Below, in pieces: positions 53,040 to 61,994 of a stretch of 64,000 nt of DNA. This DNA is from Fulvitalea axinellae (GTDB lineage Bacteria > Bacteroidota > Bacteroidia > Cytophagales > Cyclobacteriaceae), in assembly GCF_036492835.1 (NCBI RefSeq), contig NZ_AP025314.1, forward strand, positions 124,001-188,000. The letters are read 5' to 3'. The notes beneath the pieces are model-generated. The model did not search any database, was not told the DNA's origin, and was given only the letters and a program-made list of their open reading frames with translations. A program made the position numbers and the translations under genes. The number at the start of each line of letters is the position of its first letter. Positions within the stretch are counted from its first letter, which is position 1.

Positions 53040-53057
53040 TCGCCTTCAGAGGGTTTT
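53023..53057 (-). terminator. Terminator of lysC
   Basis: Perfect 9-bp stem AAAACCCTC / GAGGGTTTT with an inner AAGG/CCTT stem, 28 nt past the lysC stop. T-rich on the minus side. Confidence 0.82.
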
Positions 53058-53084
53058 CGAATGCGGTTTTACCCTTTGTCCGAA

Positions 53085-54413
53085 TTAGTATTCAGGGTTA
53101 AGGAACAAGGCCTCGTTAAGGGTTTTCAGCGCTTTTTGCTTATAGTTCGTGTCTATAAGTACCGATACGTTGTAGTCGCTTCCGCCATAAGAGATCATAC
53201 GGATCGGGTAATCCTTGAGCGAATCCACGATGCGGGCGGCTACGGCCTGGTAGCGACCTTTGAAGTTGCCCACGGCGCAAATAATAGTCTGGCCTTGGTC
53301 AACCTGTACTTTTCCGTAAACGGCCAACTCGCGCACGATTTCGGTAAGTTGCGAGTCATCGTCGATGGTCAATGATACGGCCACTTCCGAAGTTGTGATC
53401 ATATCGATTGGCGTACGGTGTTTTTCGAATACCTCAAACACTTTTCTGAGGAAACCGTAAGCCATCACCATACGGCTGGATTTGATCTTGATGGCGGTGA
53501 TACCGTCTTTGGCCGCGATAGACTTGATGCCGCAAGAATATTCGGTCTCGCTGATGTAAGTGCCGTCAGCGTCCGGGTCCAACGTGTTTTTCAGACGTAC
53601 GGGGATGTTGTACTTCTGGGCCGGAATGATTGAGGTCGGATGAAGGATCTTCGCACCGAAGTAAGCGAGCTCCGAGGCCTCGTGGAACGACAACTCGGCT
53701 ACGGGGAAGGTATTTTCCACGAAGCGCGGGTCGTTGTTGTGCATCCCGTCAATGTCTGTCCAGATCTGGCACTCTTCGGCATTGATTCCCGCCGCTATCA
53801 ATGAGGCCGAATAATCACTGCCACCGCGCTGAAGGTTGTCGATTTCGCCTTCGTGGTTTCGGCAGATGAAACCTTGGGTCACGAATACCTGAACGTCGTC
53901 ATTCTCGTCGAGGATCGGCTGGAGACGCTCGGTAGTGAATTCGATAACAGGCTCCTTGTCCTCGTTGATGAGCATATAGTCCAAAGCCGGCAAAAGGTGA
54001 GCTTTGGCTCCCTGCTCTTTGAGGTATACGGTGAACATCTTGGTGGACATCAACTCGCCCTGCGCCAAGAGTTCGTTATTGAGCCTGTTGTTGAAGAACG
54101 ATCCGACTAAGCTTCTGATGAACTTGAAGTGCTCGTCGATGATCGACTTGATCTCGGTTTTATAGGCTTCTTCGGTCACCAGATTTTCAGGGAAAACCTG
54201 ATAACTTTGATATAATTCTTCGATATGCTTTTTCGCCTCTTCATTTTCCGATGCGAAAAGAGCCTCCCCAATGGCCACCAATGAATTGGTAGTGCCCGAA
54301 ACGGCGGAAAGTACGACGATTTTTTTCTCGGAATCGCGAGTGACGAGCGTGGCTACGTTGTGCATGCGTTCCGGTGATCCCACCGATGTGCCTCCGAATT
54401 TTAGAACTTTCAT
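53085..54413 (-). CDS. lysC: Monofunctional aspartate kinase
   Basis: 442 residues. The kinase domain has KFGGTSVGS at the N-terminus, then LQRGGSDYSASLIAAGI and WTDIDGMHNNDPR. Two C-terminal ACT domains (MVMAYGFLRKVFEVF and VCAVGNFKG-like blocks) allow feedback control by lysine or threonine. No homoserine dehydrogenase domain is fused. It phosphorylates aspartate at the head of the lysine, threonine and methionine pathways. No lysine riboswitch is visible in its leader. Confidence 0.95.
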   Translation of the reverse strand: MKVLKFGGTSVGSPERMHNVATLVTRDSEKKIVVLSAVSGTTNSLVAIGEALFASENEEAKKHIEELYQSYQVFPENLVTEEAYKTEIKSIIDEHFKFIRSLVGSFFNNRLNNELLAQGELMSTKMFTVYLKEQGAKAHLLPALDYMLINEDKEPVIEFTTERLQPILDENDDVQVFVTQGFICRNHEGEIDNLQRGGSDYSASLIAAGINAEECQIWTDIDGMHNNDPRFVENTFPVAELSFHEASELAYFGAKILHPTSIIPAQKYNIPVRLKNTLDPDADGTYISETEYSCGIKSIAAKDGITAIKIKSSRMVMAYGFLRKVFEVFEKHRTPIDMITTSEVAVSLTIDDDSQLTEIVRELAVYGKVQVDQGQTIICAVGNFKGRYQAVAARIVDSLKDYPIRMISYGGSDYNVSVLIDTNYKQKALKTLNEALFLNPEY

Positions 54414-54537
54414 GTTTGCAAACTTAACTAGTGTAGATAATTCCGGTACAGGCAGGTGTTTCAGGTACGTTCGTTCAATCTGCCATGGTCCGGTATCGCT
54501 CCGGTTTGGCGTTCGCTTCCTTACCGTAGCGGGGGAT

Positions 54538-55014
54538 TTAGTATCCCAGCATCTTGACGGCGGTAATGGCCGCTTCGTCTCCCTTGTTGCCGTGCTTGCC
54601 TCCTGCCCTGTCCAGCGCTTGTTGCTGGTTGTCGGGAGTCAGTACGCCGAAGATTACTGGCTTGTTGTATTTGAGCGATACGTTGGTGATTCCGTCTGCT
54701 ACGGCTTGGCAGATGAAATCGAAATGGCGTGTTTCGCCCTGGATTACGCAGCCGAGGCAGATTACGGCGTCAATTTCATCGACTTGGGCCGCCCACTGCG
54801 CCCCGATTGACAATTCGAAACTGCCGGGTACGTCTTTGCGGATTATGTTTTCTTGTTTGGCCCCGTGCTTGAGCAATGTTTCCATCGCTCCGTTGAAGAG
54901 GGCTTCGGTGATTTCCTCGTTCCATTCGGACACGACGATAGCGAATCTTTTGTCCGACATGTCGGTGACATTCTTTGCGGAAAATTCGCTCAGGTTCTTT
55001 TGTGCGCTTGCCAT
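54538..55014 (-). CDS. ribH: 6,7-dimethyl-8-ribityllumazine synthase
   Basis: 158 residues from ATG 55014. VVSEWNEEITEALFNGA binds substrate, VPGSFELSIGAQWAA and CLGCVIQGETRHFDFIC with its active-site His follow, and FGVLTPDNQQQALDRAGG closes the core. It condenses ribitylaminouracil and dihydroxybutanone phosphate in riboflavin synthesis and forms icosahedral or pentameric shells. The TPR gene lies upstream on the same strand, a common Bacteroidota neighbour, but a terminator separates them. Confidence 0.96.
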   Translation of the reverse strand: MASAQKNLSEFSAKNVTDMSDKRFAIVVSEWNEEITEALFNGAMETLLKHGAKQENIIRKDVPGSFELSIGAQWAAQVDEIDAVICLGCVIQGETRHFDFICQAVADGITNVSLKYNKPVIFGVLTPDNQQQALDRAGGKHGNKGDEAAITAVKMLGY

Positions 55015-55155
55015 ATTTGCCTTTACGGTGTGCCCTTTTGGGGCGGTTTCTATTTCTTTTCGGATAAGCCGGCGATGAAAAAAGACACTTTGGGGCACAG
55101 CCCATTGTCTTGTTTCTACAAAATTTGTCAGCTTTCCTGTTTTCTTAAACACAAA

Positions 55156-55188
55156 AAAAGGGATGAAGCCTTTGGCCTCATCCCTTTT
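55156..55188 (-). terminator. Terminator of the TPR gene
   Basis: Perfect 11-bp stem AAAAGGGATGA / TCATCCCTTTT with an inner GCC/GGC stem, T-rich on the minus side. Confidence 0.88.
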
Positions 55189-55217
55189 CTACGCTATAAA
55201 GTTAGCGTTACCGGTAT

Positions 55218-55919
55218 TTATTTTCCGGCTGAGGCCTGAAGTCTGGCCAGCTGTTTTCGAGCGTCGTTGTACTCGCTTGATTTCTTGTATTTGTTGATAA
55301 TGGTCTTGTACGCCTGCTCTGCTTTAGCGGTTTCGCCAGCGGTTTCGTAAGCCAAGGCGGCTTTTACGAGGTAAGCGGGAGTGAAAGACTCGTTAGGCTT
55401 GTAGTTGGCGGCCTTCTCGTAGTAAGAGGCGGCTTCCTTATAATTTCCTAGTTCCAGATAAGCGTCACCGGTTACGGCGTAGGCGCGTCCTTGGAGGATA
55501 AGCTCGCTAGAGCTGAATTGCTTAAGGTTTTCGATGGCTTTTTCGTAATCGCCTTCTTTCAGGTAAGAGATACCGGCGTAGTAGTGCGCCATGTTACCGA
55601 CTTTTGTCGATCCGTAATCCTTGATCACGTCGAGGAATCCGGCGTGGTTTCCGTCGCCGTTCAGGGCTTCGTTGAATTTGCCGTTTTCGAAATAGAAAAT
55701 GGCATGGAAGATTTCTTCCTGAGCTTTCGCCTCACGGCTAGTAGAGAACGTTTGCCATCCGAAAGTGCCGGCTACGGCCAGCATAATAAGGGCTACGGCC
55801 CCCATCAGAACCCACTTGTTTTTCTCGTAAAACTTGGTTCCTTCTTCATGGAGCGCGTCGGCGCTTTCAAAAATCTCGTTTCCTTTATGCTCTTGATTTT
55901 TTTTATCGTTCTTCGACAT
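55218..55919 (-). CDS. TPR protein with one N-terminal membrane span
   Basis: 233 residues from ATG 55919; the GTG further upstream was not chosen. A single span WVLMGAVALIMLAVAGTFGW (about residues 37-56) is followed by four or five TPR units, seen in YYAGISYLKEGDYEKAIENL and GDAYLELGNYKEAASYYEKA. It resembles the YfgM-like, inner-membrane-anchored TPR group, in which the repeats face the periplasm and act in protein interaction. In Bacteroidota it is usually located near ribH and recF, as here. Confidence 0.85.
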   Translation of the reverse strand: MSKNDKKNQEHKGNEIFESADALHEEGTKFYEKNKWVLMGAVALIMLAVAGTFGWQTFSTSREAKAQEEIFHAIFYFENGKFNEALNGDGNHAGFLDVIKDYGSTKVGNMAHYYAGISYLKEGDYEKAIENLKQFSSSELILQGRAYAVTGDAYLELGNYKEAASYYEKAANYKPNESFTPAYLVKAALAYETAGETAKAEQAYKTIINKYKKSSEYNDARKQLARLQASAGK

Positions 55920-56038
55920 CGCTATAAATTTCTGTCTTCTCACTTAGCTCGGTCCGCAATAATAAGGTTTTTTCGGGAGAAACCCATTAAAAATAAAGGG
56001 ACATTGTGAGCCCAAAGGCGTGGTGGTCATAAAAAAAG

Positions 56039-56077
56039 AGCGAAAACCCGGTCTTGGAGTGTGACCGGGTTTTCGCT
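56039..56077 (-). terminator. Terminator of pdhA
   Basis: Perfect 15-bp stem AGCGAAAACCCGGTC / GACCGGGTTTTCGCT; T run on the minus side. It is the strongest hairpin in the window. Confidence 0.92.
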
Positions 56078-56093
56078 TTTCCGTTTTTCGGAA

Positions 56094-57122
56094 TTAATCT
56101 TGCATGATTTCGTAGTCCTCGGCGTATACGTTTTGGAGGGCCTGATCAGCGGTAGGGAACGGCGACTCCTCGGCGAATTTAACGCATTCGAGTACTTCTG
56201 CTTTTATTTTTTTGTCAAGCTCCTTGAGCTCTTCCTCAGTGGCCCAGCCTTCGTTGAGCAAAATGTTTTTCACATGCTCCACTGGGTCTTTGGCGCGGTA
56301 CTCGGCCACTTCCTCTTTTGTACGGTACTTGGCCGGGTCAGACATCGAGTGGCCTTTGTAGCGGTAAGTGCGGAATTCCAACAGGCTTGGACCTTCGCCG
56401 GCGCGGGCGCGCTTGGCGGCTCTTTCCACTGCTCCGTGAACTTCTTCAGGAAGCATGGCGTCCACAGACTCGTTAGGCATGTCGTAAGCTTCGCCGAGTT
56501 GCGAAAGGTTAGTCATATTGGAAGTACGCGACACTGAAGTACCCATGGCGTATCCGTTGTTCTCGATAACGAAGATTACCGGGATTTTCATGGTCATGGC
56601 CATGTTCAGCGCTTCGTGGAAAGCGCCTTGGCGTACGGCTCCGTCACCCATATAAGTGACGCAGAGGTTGTCGTTGCCTTTGTACATGTCGGCGAAAGCG
56701 ATACCCGCTCCCAAAGGAACCTGTCCGCCTACGATGCCGTGTCCGCCGTAGAAATGGTTCTCTTTGTCGAACATGTGCATCGAACCGCCATTACCTTTAG
56801 AAATACCGGTGGCCTTGCCGTAAAGCTCCGCCATGATTTTCTTAGGGTCTGAACCCAACGCCAACGGGTGGGCGTGGTCACGGTAGGCAGTGATATATTT
56901 GTCGCCGCGCTTCAGGGCCGAAACCGCTCCGGCCACGCAAGCTTCCTGTCCAATATATAGGTGACAAAACCCGCGGATTTTCTGCTGGCCGTATAGCTGG
57001 CCGCATTTTTCCTCGAATCTTCTCATCAACAGCATTTGCTCGTACCAAGTCGAGTAAGTCTCTTTCGAGAACTTTTCGTTCGCTTTAGCGGTCGCGTTGG
57101 ATTGGTCCTTTGCGCTAGCCAT
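56094..57122 (-). CDS. pdhA: Pyruvate dehydrogenase E1 component, alpha subunit
   Basis: 342 residues. The thiamine-diphosphate motif is GDGAVRQGAFHEALNMA, ending in NNGYAMGT. The phosphorylation-loop region YRYKGHSMSDP is that of E1-alpha. It decarboxylates pyruvate with E1-beta in the pyruvate dehydrogenase complex. Neither pdhB nor the E2 gene is next to it; the strong terminator after it shows that it is transcribed alone. Branched-chain E1-alpha is less likely because the length and the GQQKIRGFCHLYIGQEA block fit PdhA. Confidence 0.92.
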   Translation of the reverse strand: MASAKDQSNATAKANEKFSKETYSTWYEQMLLMRRFEEKCGQLYGQQKIRGFCHLYIGQEACVAGAVSALKRGDKYITAYRDHAHPLALGSDPKKIMAELYGKATGISKGNGGSMHMFDKENHFYGGHGIVGGQVPLGAGIAFADMYKGNDNLCVTYMGDGAVRQGAFHEALNMAMTMKIPVIFVIENNGYAMGTSVSRTSNMTNLSQLGEAYDMPNESVDAMLPEEVHGAVERAAKRARAGEGPSLLEFRTYRYKGHSMSDPAKYRTKEEVAEYRAKDPVEHVKNILLNEGWATEEELKELDKKIKAEVLECVKFAEESPFPTADQALQNVYAEDYEIMQD

Positions 57123-57164
57123 AATCTATTTGTTTTTAGTTTATAGTGTTGATTCGTAACGTGG

Positions 57165-57196
57165 TTGAGCAATAAAGCCCTAACTTGTTATTTTTG
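57165..57196 (+). promoter_or_regulatory. Bacteroidota-type promoter of recF
   Basis: -33 TTG (57165-57167) and -7 TATTTTTG (57189-57196) spaced by 21 nt, 47 nt before the recF ATG. Confidence 0.65.
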
Positions 57197-57242
57197 CGAA
57201 AATACGTAAAAATGCTTCACATTCAATCTTGGAATCTGCTTA

Positions 57243-58328
57243 ATGTTTATCGAAAATATTGATCTGCTCAACTTTAAGAATTATGAAAATCTTACCTGCG
57301 GTTTCTCGGGGGGCATTAATGCCATCCTCGGGGCGAACGGTTGCGGGAAGACAAATCTTCTGGACGCTATCCATTATTTGTCCGTAGGTAAAAGCGCATT
57401 CAATCTTGTCGATAGCCAAAATATACGCCATGGAGAGCCTTTTTTCATGGTTAAAGGGCGTTTTAGGCACGAAGAGGAAAGCCATGAGGTGATGTGCTCG
57501 CTCAAGCTGAAAGAGAAGAAAATTATTACGTTGGACAAAGTTCCTTACGAAAAACTAAGCGAACACGTGGGCCGGTTTCCGGTTGTGCTCATCGCTCCCG
57601 ACGATTCCGACATTATCAGGGAAGGAAGCGAAATCCGGCGAAGATTTTTTGACAGCGCGATCTCCCAGACCGATATCGAGTATCTGGCAGACCTTATTAT
57701 ATACGGAAGGTATCTCCGCCACCGGAACAATTTGCTGAAGCAGTTTGCCGAAAAATGCTATTTCGACAAAGACCTTCTGGACCACTACGACGACAAGCTT
57801 TCCGCTTTGGGCATGGCCATTTACGCCAAGAGGCAGGTTTTCGCCCAACAGTTTTCTAAAACATGTTCTGACCACTACAGGCATCTTTCAGAAGGCAACG
57901 AGGAAGTGAATATCCGTTATTCCAGCCAGCTTTCCGCCGGTGATATGAAAGCGATGATGTTCGAGGCCCGAGCCAACGATCTTCGCTTGCAACGCACCAC
58001 GGTGGGAATCCATAAAGATGATTTTGTGTTTACCATCGATGATTATCCGTTGAAGAAATTCGGATCGCAAGGCCAGCAGAAATCTTTTCTTGTGGCGTTG
58101 AAATTGGCCCGGTTTGAAATAATCAGGGAGCTGAAAGGCTATAAGCCGATTCTTTTGCTGGACGATATTTTCGACAAACTCGATGATCGCCGTATTTCCC
58201 GGATGATGGATTTGGTTTCTGAAAACGCATTTGGGCAAATATTCGTAACCGACGCCAGGCCCGAGCGGACGAAAGGGCTTTTTGGGGAAATAAACGCCGA
58301 TATCAATTCCGTCAATATTGAACGCTAG
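57243..58328 (+). CDS. recF: DNA replication and repair protein RecF
   Basis: 361 residues. Walker A GANGCGKT (30-37), signature FGSQGQQKSFLVALKLA and Walker B PILLLDDIFDKLD define an SMC-like ABC ATPase. RecF loads RecA at single-strand gaps with RecO and RecR. The radA gene starts 50 nt downstream, so a recombination operon is likely. recF is not next to dnaA/dnaN here, as is usual in this phylum. Confidence 0.95.
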   Translation: MFIENIDLLNFKNYENLTCGFSGGINAILGANGCGKTNLLDAIHYLSVGKSAFNLVDSQNIRHGEPFFMVKGRFRHEEESHEVMCSLKLKEKKIITLDKVPYEKLSEHVGRFPVVLIAPDDSDIIREGSEIRRRFFDSAISQTDIEYLADLIIYGRYLRHRNNLLKQFAEKCYFDKDLLDHYDDKLSALGMAIYAKRQVFAQQFSKTCSDHYRHLSEGNEEVNIRYSSQLSAGDMKAMMFEARANDLRLQRTTVGIHKDDFVFTIDDYPLKKFGSQGQQKSFLVALKLARFEIIRELKGYKPILLLDDIFDKLDDRRISRMMDLVSENAFGQIFVTDARPERTKGLFGEINADINSVNIER

Positions 58329-58377
58329 CCCGCCTAAGTAAGCTTGCGGAGCGGTTTTCATATTCATAACTTTAGCC

Positions 58378-59769
58378 ATGGCCAAAATCAAGACTTCATA
58401 TTTTTGCAATAATTGTGGTAGCCAGTCGCCGAAATGGCTGGGCAAGTGCCCCTCTTGCGGACAGTGGAACACTTACGTGGAAGAGGTGGTGACGAAAGAG
58501 GAAAAAGGCAAAGGCTCGGTGGCTTGGCGTACGGAGGCCGACCGTGGTACGAGTGGGCGGGAGAAAAGCCGGCCACAGCGCATCACTGACATTAGCGCTA
58601 AGGAACAACCCCGCTTCGACAGTTTTGACGAAGAACTTAACCGCGTTTTGGGTGGCGGTATCGTGCCGGGCTCGCTTGTGCTGATCGGTGGCGAGCCGGG
58701 TATTGGAAAGTCTACGCTGATGTTGCAGATTGCGCTTAAGCTCAAGGACAAAAAAGTGCTGTACGTATCCGGTGAGGAAAGCGAACAGCAGATTCGTATG
58801 CGTGCCGAGCGGATGGTCTTTAAGTCTGACGACTGTTATATCTTGACGGAGGTATCGACCCAAAATATTTTCAAGCAGGTTGAGTTGTTGAAGCCCGATG
58901 TTTTGGTTGTGGATTCGATCCAGACTTTGCATTCCAGCTATATGGAATCGGCGGCGGGAAGTATCGGGCAGGTAAAACAATGTACGGCCGAGTTGATGAA
59001 ATTCGCCAAGGAGACGGACACCCCTACTTTCCTGATCGGCCATATTAATAAGGACGGAAACATCGCTGGGCCGAAAGTTTTGGAACATATGGTGGACACT
59101 GTCCTTCAGTTTGAGGGTGACCGGCATATGGCTTATCGCATCTTGCGGACGATCAAAAACCGTTTCGGTTCCACTTCCGAACTCGGTATTTACGAGATGC
59201 GGCATGATGGGTTGCGCGAAGTTTCGAACCCTTCGGAAATCCTGATTACCCAAAAGGAAAGCGAGCTGAGTGGCGTAACGATTGGCGCTACGCTGGAAGG
59301 TCGGCGTCCGTTATTGATTGAGATCCAGTCGTTGGTCAGTACGGCCACTTACGGCACGCCACAGCGCAGTACGACGGGCTTTGACGTGAAAAGGCTGAAT
59401 ATGCTTTTGGCCGTTTTGGAAAAACGTGGAGGCTTTAAACTCGGCGCTCAGGACGTATTTTTGAATATTGCCGGCGGTTTGAAAGTCGAGGATCCGGCCT
59501 TGGACCTTGCGGTGTGCGTATCGCTTATTTCTTCGTATATCGAAAAGTTTGTGTCGGAGAAAGCTTGTTTTGCCGCTGAGGTCGGCTTGGGAGGCGAGAT
59601 TAGGGCCGTGAACCATCTGGAAAGCCGGATAGCCGAAGCCGCCAAGCTTGGTTTCCGTGAGATTTATGTGTCGCGTTACGCCATTAAGGGAATCGACCTG
59701 AAAAAATACGATATAGAAGTGCGCTCGTTCGGAAAACTTAGCGAAGTTTTTCGGGATTTGTTCGCATAG
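58378..59769 (+). CDS. radA: DNA repair protein RadA
   Basis: 463 residues. An N-terminal C4 zinc finger (Cys10, Cys13, Cys24, Cys27), RecA-like ATPase with Walker A GEPGIGKS (105-112), the RadA-specific KNRFG motif (TIKNRFGSTSELG) and a C-terminal Lon-protease-like domain. RadA is a branch-migration helicase that processes recombination intermediates. It is probably cotranscribed with recF and ends at the hairpin at 59791. Confidence 0.95.
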   Translation: MAKIKTSYFCNNCGSQSPKWLGKCPSCGQWNTYVEEVVTKEEKGKGSVAWRTEADRGTSGREKSRPQRITDISAKEQPRFDSFDEELNRVLGGGIVPGSLVLIGGEPGIGKSTLMLQIALKLKDKKVLYVSGEESEQQIRMRAERMVFKSDDCYILTEVSTQNIFKQVELLKPDVLVVDSIQTLHSSYMESAAGSIGQVKQCTAELMKFAKETDTPTFLIGHINKDGNIAGPKVLEHMVDTVLQFEGDRHMAYRILRTIKNRFGSTSELGIYEMRHDGLREVSNPSEILITQKESELSGVTIGATLEGRRPLLIEIQSLVSTATYGTPQRSTTGFDVKRLNMLLAVLEKRGGFKLGAQDVFLNIAGGLKVEDPALDLAVCVSLISSYIEKFVSEKACFAAEVGLGGEIRAVNHLESRIAEAAKLGFREIYVSRYAIKGIDLKKYDIEVRSFGKLSEVFRDLFA

Positions 59770-59790
59770 TTTATCAATTCTTAAGAATAG

Positions 59791-59830
59791 AAAAGCGCCG
59801 TTTTGGACATTTCCAGAACGGCGCTTTTTC
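59791..59830. terminator. Bidirectional terminator between radA and a methyltransferase gene
   Basis: AAAAGCGCCGTT / GAACGGCGCTTTT stem (59791-59828) with a TGGA/TCCA inner stem between convergent genes. Confidence 0.9.
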
Positions 59831-59849
59831 ATTATGCGTCTTAGTGCGT

Positions 59850-60614
59850 TCAGTTTTTCTTTGTAGCCAAAACCCTGATGCGACGATAGTCGGCGTAAAG
59901 TTTTCCTTCTTTCAAAAACTTCGGTAAAGTGCGGTTTTGCGTCGCCTTGCGGATTTCCAGCCATTCGTCAGCGTCGATGCCTGTGGCAAAAGAGTCGGCG
60001 AACATATCCAGCCAATCGATAACGCCCGTTTCCGGATTGGCTAATTCCGTTGGCCGGTCATAGAGCGTGGCCATGTTTACCTCGAATCCGTTAGCTTCAA
60101 GCAACGAGCTGTATTCGCTGATTGACGGAAAATAGAAGACGGCGTTTTGTGCGTTTTTTCCGTAACCCTTTGCCGTAAGCTCCACAGCCAAGGCGTCGAG
60201 GATGGTTTTTACGTTGCCCTTTCCTCCGAATTCGAGCACGATTCTGCCTCCGGGCTTAAGGTTTTTGGCCATACAGCGGACGGCTTGCCCGGCTTCGGGA
60301 ACCCAATGGAGCGTAGCGTTGGAGAAAACAGCATCGAAAGGTTCTTCGAAGAGAAAGTCGGAGGCGTCTTTGACATGAAAATCCAGTTCGGGATAACGGG
60401 CACACGCGTCGGCCACCATTTCCGGCGATTTGTCCGCACCAATGGCCGTGGCTCCGTGGCGGGCTATCATGTCGGTGAGTTGGCCCGAGCCGCAACCCAA
60501 GTCCAGAATCCTCTCACCGGGTTTTGGGGCGAGCAGATCCACCAAGCCCGCACCGAAACGGTACACGAAGGCGTGTTTATTATTGTAAAGAGATGTTTCC
60601 CAGTGGTTTTCCAT
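59850..60614 (-). CDS. Class I SAM-dependent methyltransferase
   Basis: 254 residues. Motif I RILDLGCGSGQLTDMIA binds SAM, GADKSPEMVADA is the acidic post-I loop and FDAVFSNATLHWVPE is motif II, as in the trans-aconitate methyltransferase (Tam)-like group. NLKPGGRIVLEFGGKGN follows. The substrate cannot be read from the sequence; Tam itself is only the closest named relative. It is monocistronic as far as can be seen. Confidence 0.88.
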   Translation of the reverse strand: MENHWETSLYNNKHAFVYRFGAGLVDLLAPKPGERILDLGCGSGQLTDMIARHGATAIGADKSPEMVADACARYPELDFHVKDASDFLFEEPFDAVFSNATLHWVPEAGQAVRCMAKNLKPGGRIVLEFGGKGNVKTILDALAVELTAKGYGKNAQNAVFYFPSISEYSSLLEANGFEVNMATLYDRPTELANPETGVIDWLDMFADSFATGIDADEWLEIRKATQNRTLPKFLKEGKLYADYRRIRVLATKKN

Positions 60615-60746
60615 AGTGGCTTATCGTTTGGTTGGTCGAAAGTCCACTATCACGACGACTCCTAAAGTAAGGTTATCGGTGATTTAAACGCAACGGTACG
60701 CAAGGTCAAGATGTAAATAACTGGGCTTTTGCGGTATGGAAACAGC

Positions 60747-61277
60747 TTAAAGTCTGATTTTTTTGAAAACTTCCCACAAAACGATTCCCATGCTTACCGA
60801 GATATTGAGCGAATGCTTAGACCCGAATTGCGGAATCTCAAGAGCGATATCGGCCGTGTCCACGATCTTCTCGTCAACTCCGAATACCTCGTTGCCGAAT
60901 ACCAAAGCGTATTTTTTACCAGGCTCAGGCTCAAAGCGGTCGAGTTTTACGCTGTTTTCAGCCTGTTCCACCGCCACAATGGTATAGCCTTCTTCTTTAA
61001 GTCTTTCGGCCAAGGCTATGGAATCGGGAGCGTGCTCCCAAGTTACGCTGTCTTGGGCGCCAAGCGCTGTTTTTTGGATGTCGCGGTGTGGTGGGCGACC
61101 CGTGATACCGCAGAGATACAGTTTTTCGATAAGGAAAGCGTCGCCCGTACGGAATGCCGAACCTACGTTGTTGAGGCTTCTTACGTTGTCAAGAACAATG
61201 ACTATCGGAGCCTTTTCGGCTTCTTTAAACTCTTCAACCGAAAGGCGTCCGAGTTCTTCATTTTTGAGTTTTCTCAT
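60747..61277 (-). CDS. TrmH/SpoU-family RNA 2'-O-methyltransferase
   Basis: 176 residues from ATG 61277; the long upstream extension of the frame is AT-rich noncoding sequence. Motif 1 NVRSLNNVGSAFRTGDAF, motif 2 LVFGNEVFGVD and motif 3 IPQFGSKHSLNISVSMGIVLWE form the trefoil-knot SPOUT site. The short length without an N-terminal substrate domain fits the TrmH-like tRNA group rather than RlmB. The nucleotide it modifies is unknown. Confidence 0.9.
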   Translation of the reverse strand: MRKLKNEELGRLSVEEFKEAEKAPIVIVLDNVRSLNNVGSAFRTGDAFLIEKLYLCGITGRPPHRDIQKTALGAQDSVTWEHAPDSIALAERLKEEGYTIVAVEQAENSVKLDRFEPEPGKKYALVFGNEVFGVDEKIVDTADIALEIPQFGSKHSLNISVSMGIVLWEVFKKIRL

Positions 61278-61341
61278 AAGTAAAATCGATACTTCGCACT
61301 TTGTCTCCTGTTGCTTAAGGAAGACGCTAGGCACGGTAGAG

Positions 61342-61349
61342 CAAAAATA
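61342..61349 (-). promoter_or_regulatory. Bacteroidota-type -7 box (TATTTTTG) for the SpoU-type gene
   Basis: Exact TAnnTTTG match on the minus strand, 64 nt before the ATG at 61277. No TTG at the expected spacing. Confidence 0.45.
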
Positions 61350-61917
61350 AAGACTTTTTTCCGAAGCTGTCGACTCTTGTTTTTCACTTTCTGCCAGATC
61401 TCTTCTGCGATCTATGTTACCTGAATGCTCATGTAAGGTTCTTTGTTGTTTTTGTGTAAATATGAATATGTGTCCAGTAAGTAATATGAATGAAATGTGA
61501 AGAAAATAGAGTTTCGGACTGTTAATCGGTGGCGGATTTAGCAACTGGCGATGATTGGTCAGTTTGTATAGCTGGGTTGTTACCTAACTTTTAGAGTGAT
61601 ATTGAAAGATCCGGCCATGGATATACCGCTCGGGCAATAATCGAAAAGGCCCGGAAACACTTAGGTTTCCGGGGGTAAAAGTCTAAAAAAGTGTTTAACC
61701 CTATCAGCAAGAGAGCCTTGTGTGGAGGCTCCCGTTGCTTGTCGCAAGTTATATAATCGCTTGTTTTTGAAAAAGGGTAACGATTTGGGTGTAATGGAAT
61801 TCCATTTTTCGGTTACTTTTGGCTTGTGCCTTACATGGTGATTTCCGTGTGATTTTTATCAGAAAAGCTTTGTTTTTCACCTTTGGAACTAGATTTCACT
61901 TAGGCTTAAATAAAGCA

Positions 61918-61945
61918 AAAGCCCGCCATGGTGGAGGCGGGCTTT
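61918..61945 (-). terminator. Terminator of gpmI
   Basis: Perfect 10-bp stem AAAGCCCGCC / GGCGGGCTTT, 50 nt past the gpmI stop, with T-rich sequence on the minus side. Confidence 0.85.
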
Positions 61946-61994
61946 CGTCGGTTTGTATAAAAGATGCCCTTGCGGGGCTTACAGTCTGGATGAT

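Larger units (their letters stand above)
61278..61994. other. 717-nt spacer without a gene
   Basis: It contains a minus-strand TATTTTTG box for the methyltransferase gene (61342-61349), a 9-bp hairpin CCCGGAAAC / GTTTCCGGG (61650-61673), a GAGCC / GGCTC stem near 61711-61729, a 14-bp palindrome AATGGAATTCCATT (61793-61806) and the gpmI terminator. No coding frame is supported. A small RNA is possible but not shown. Confidence 0.5.

Noticed and set aside
53414..54537. Lysine riboswitch in the lysC leader
   Set aside because: The 124-nt leader has none of the long conserved helices of the L box.
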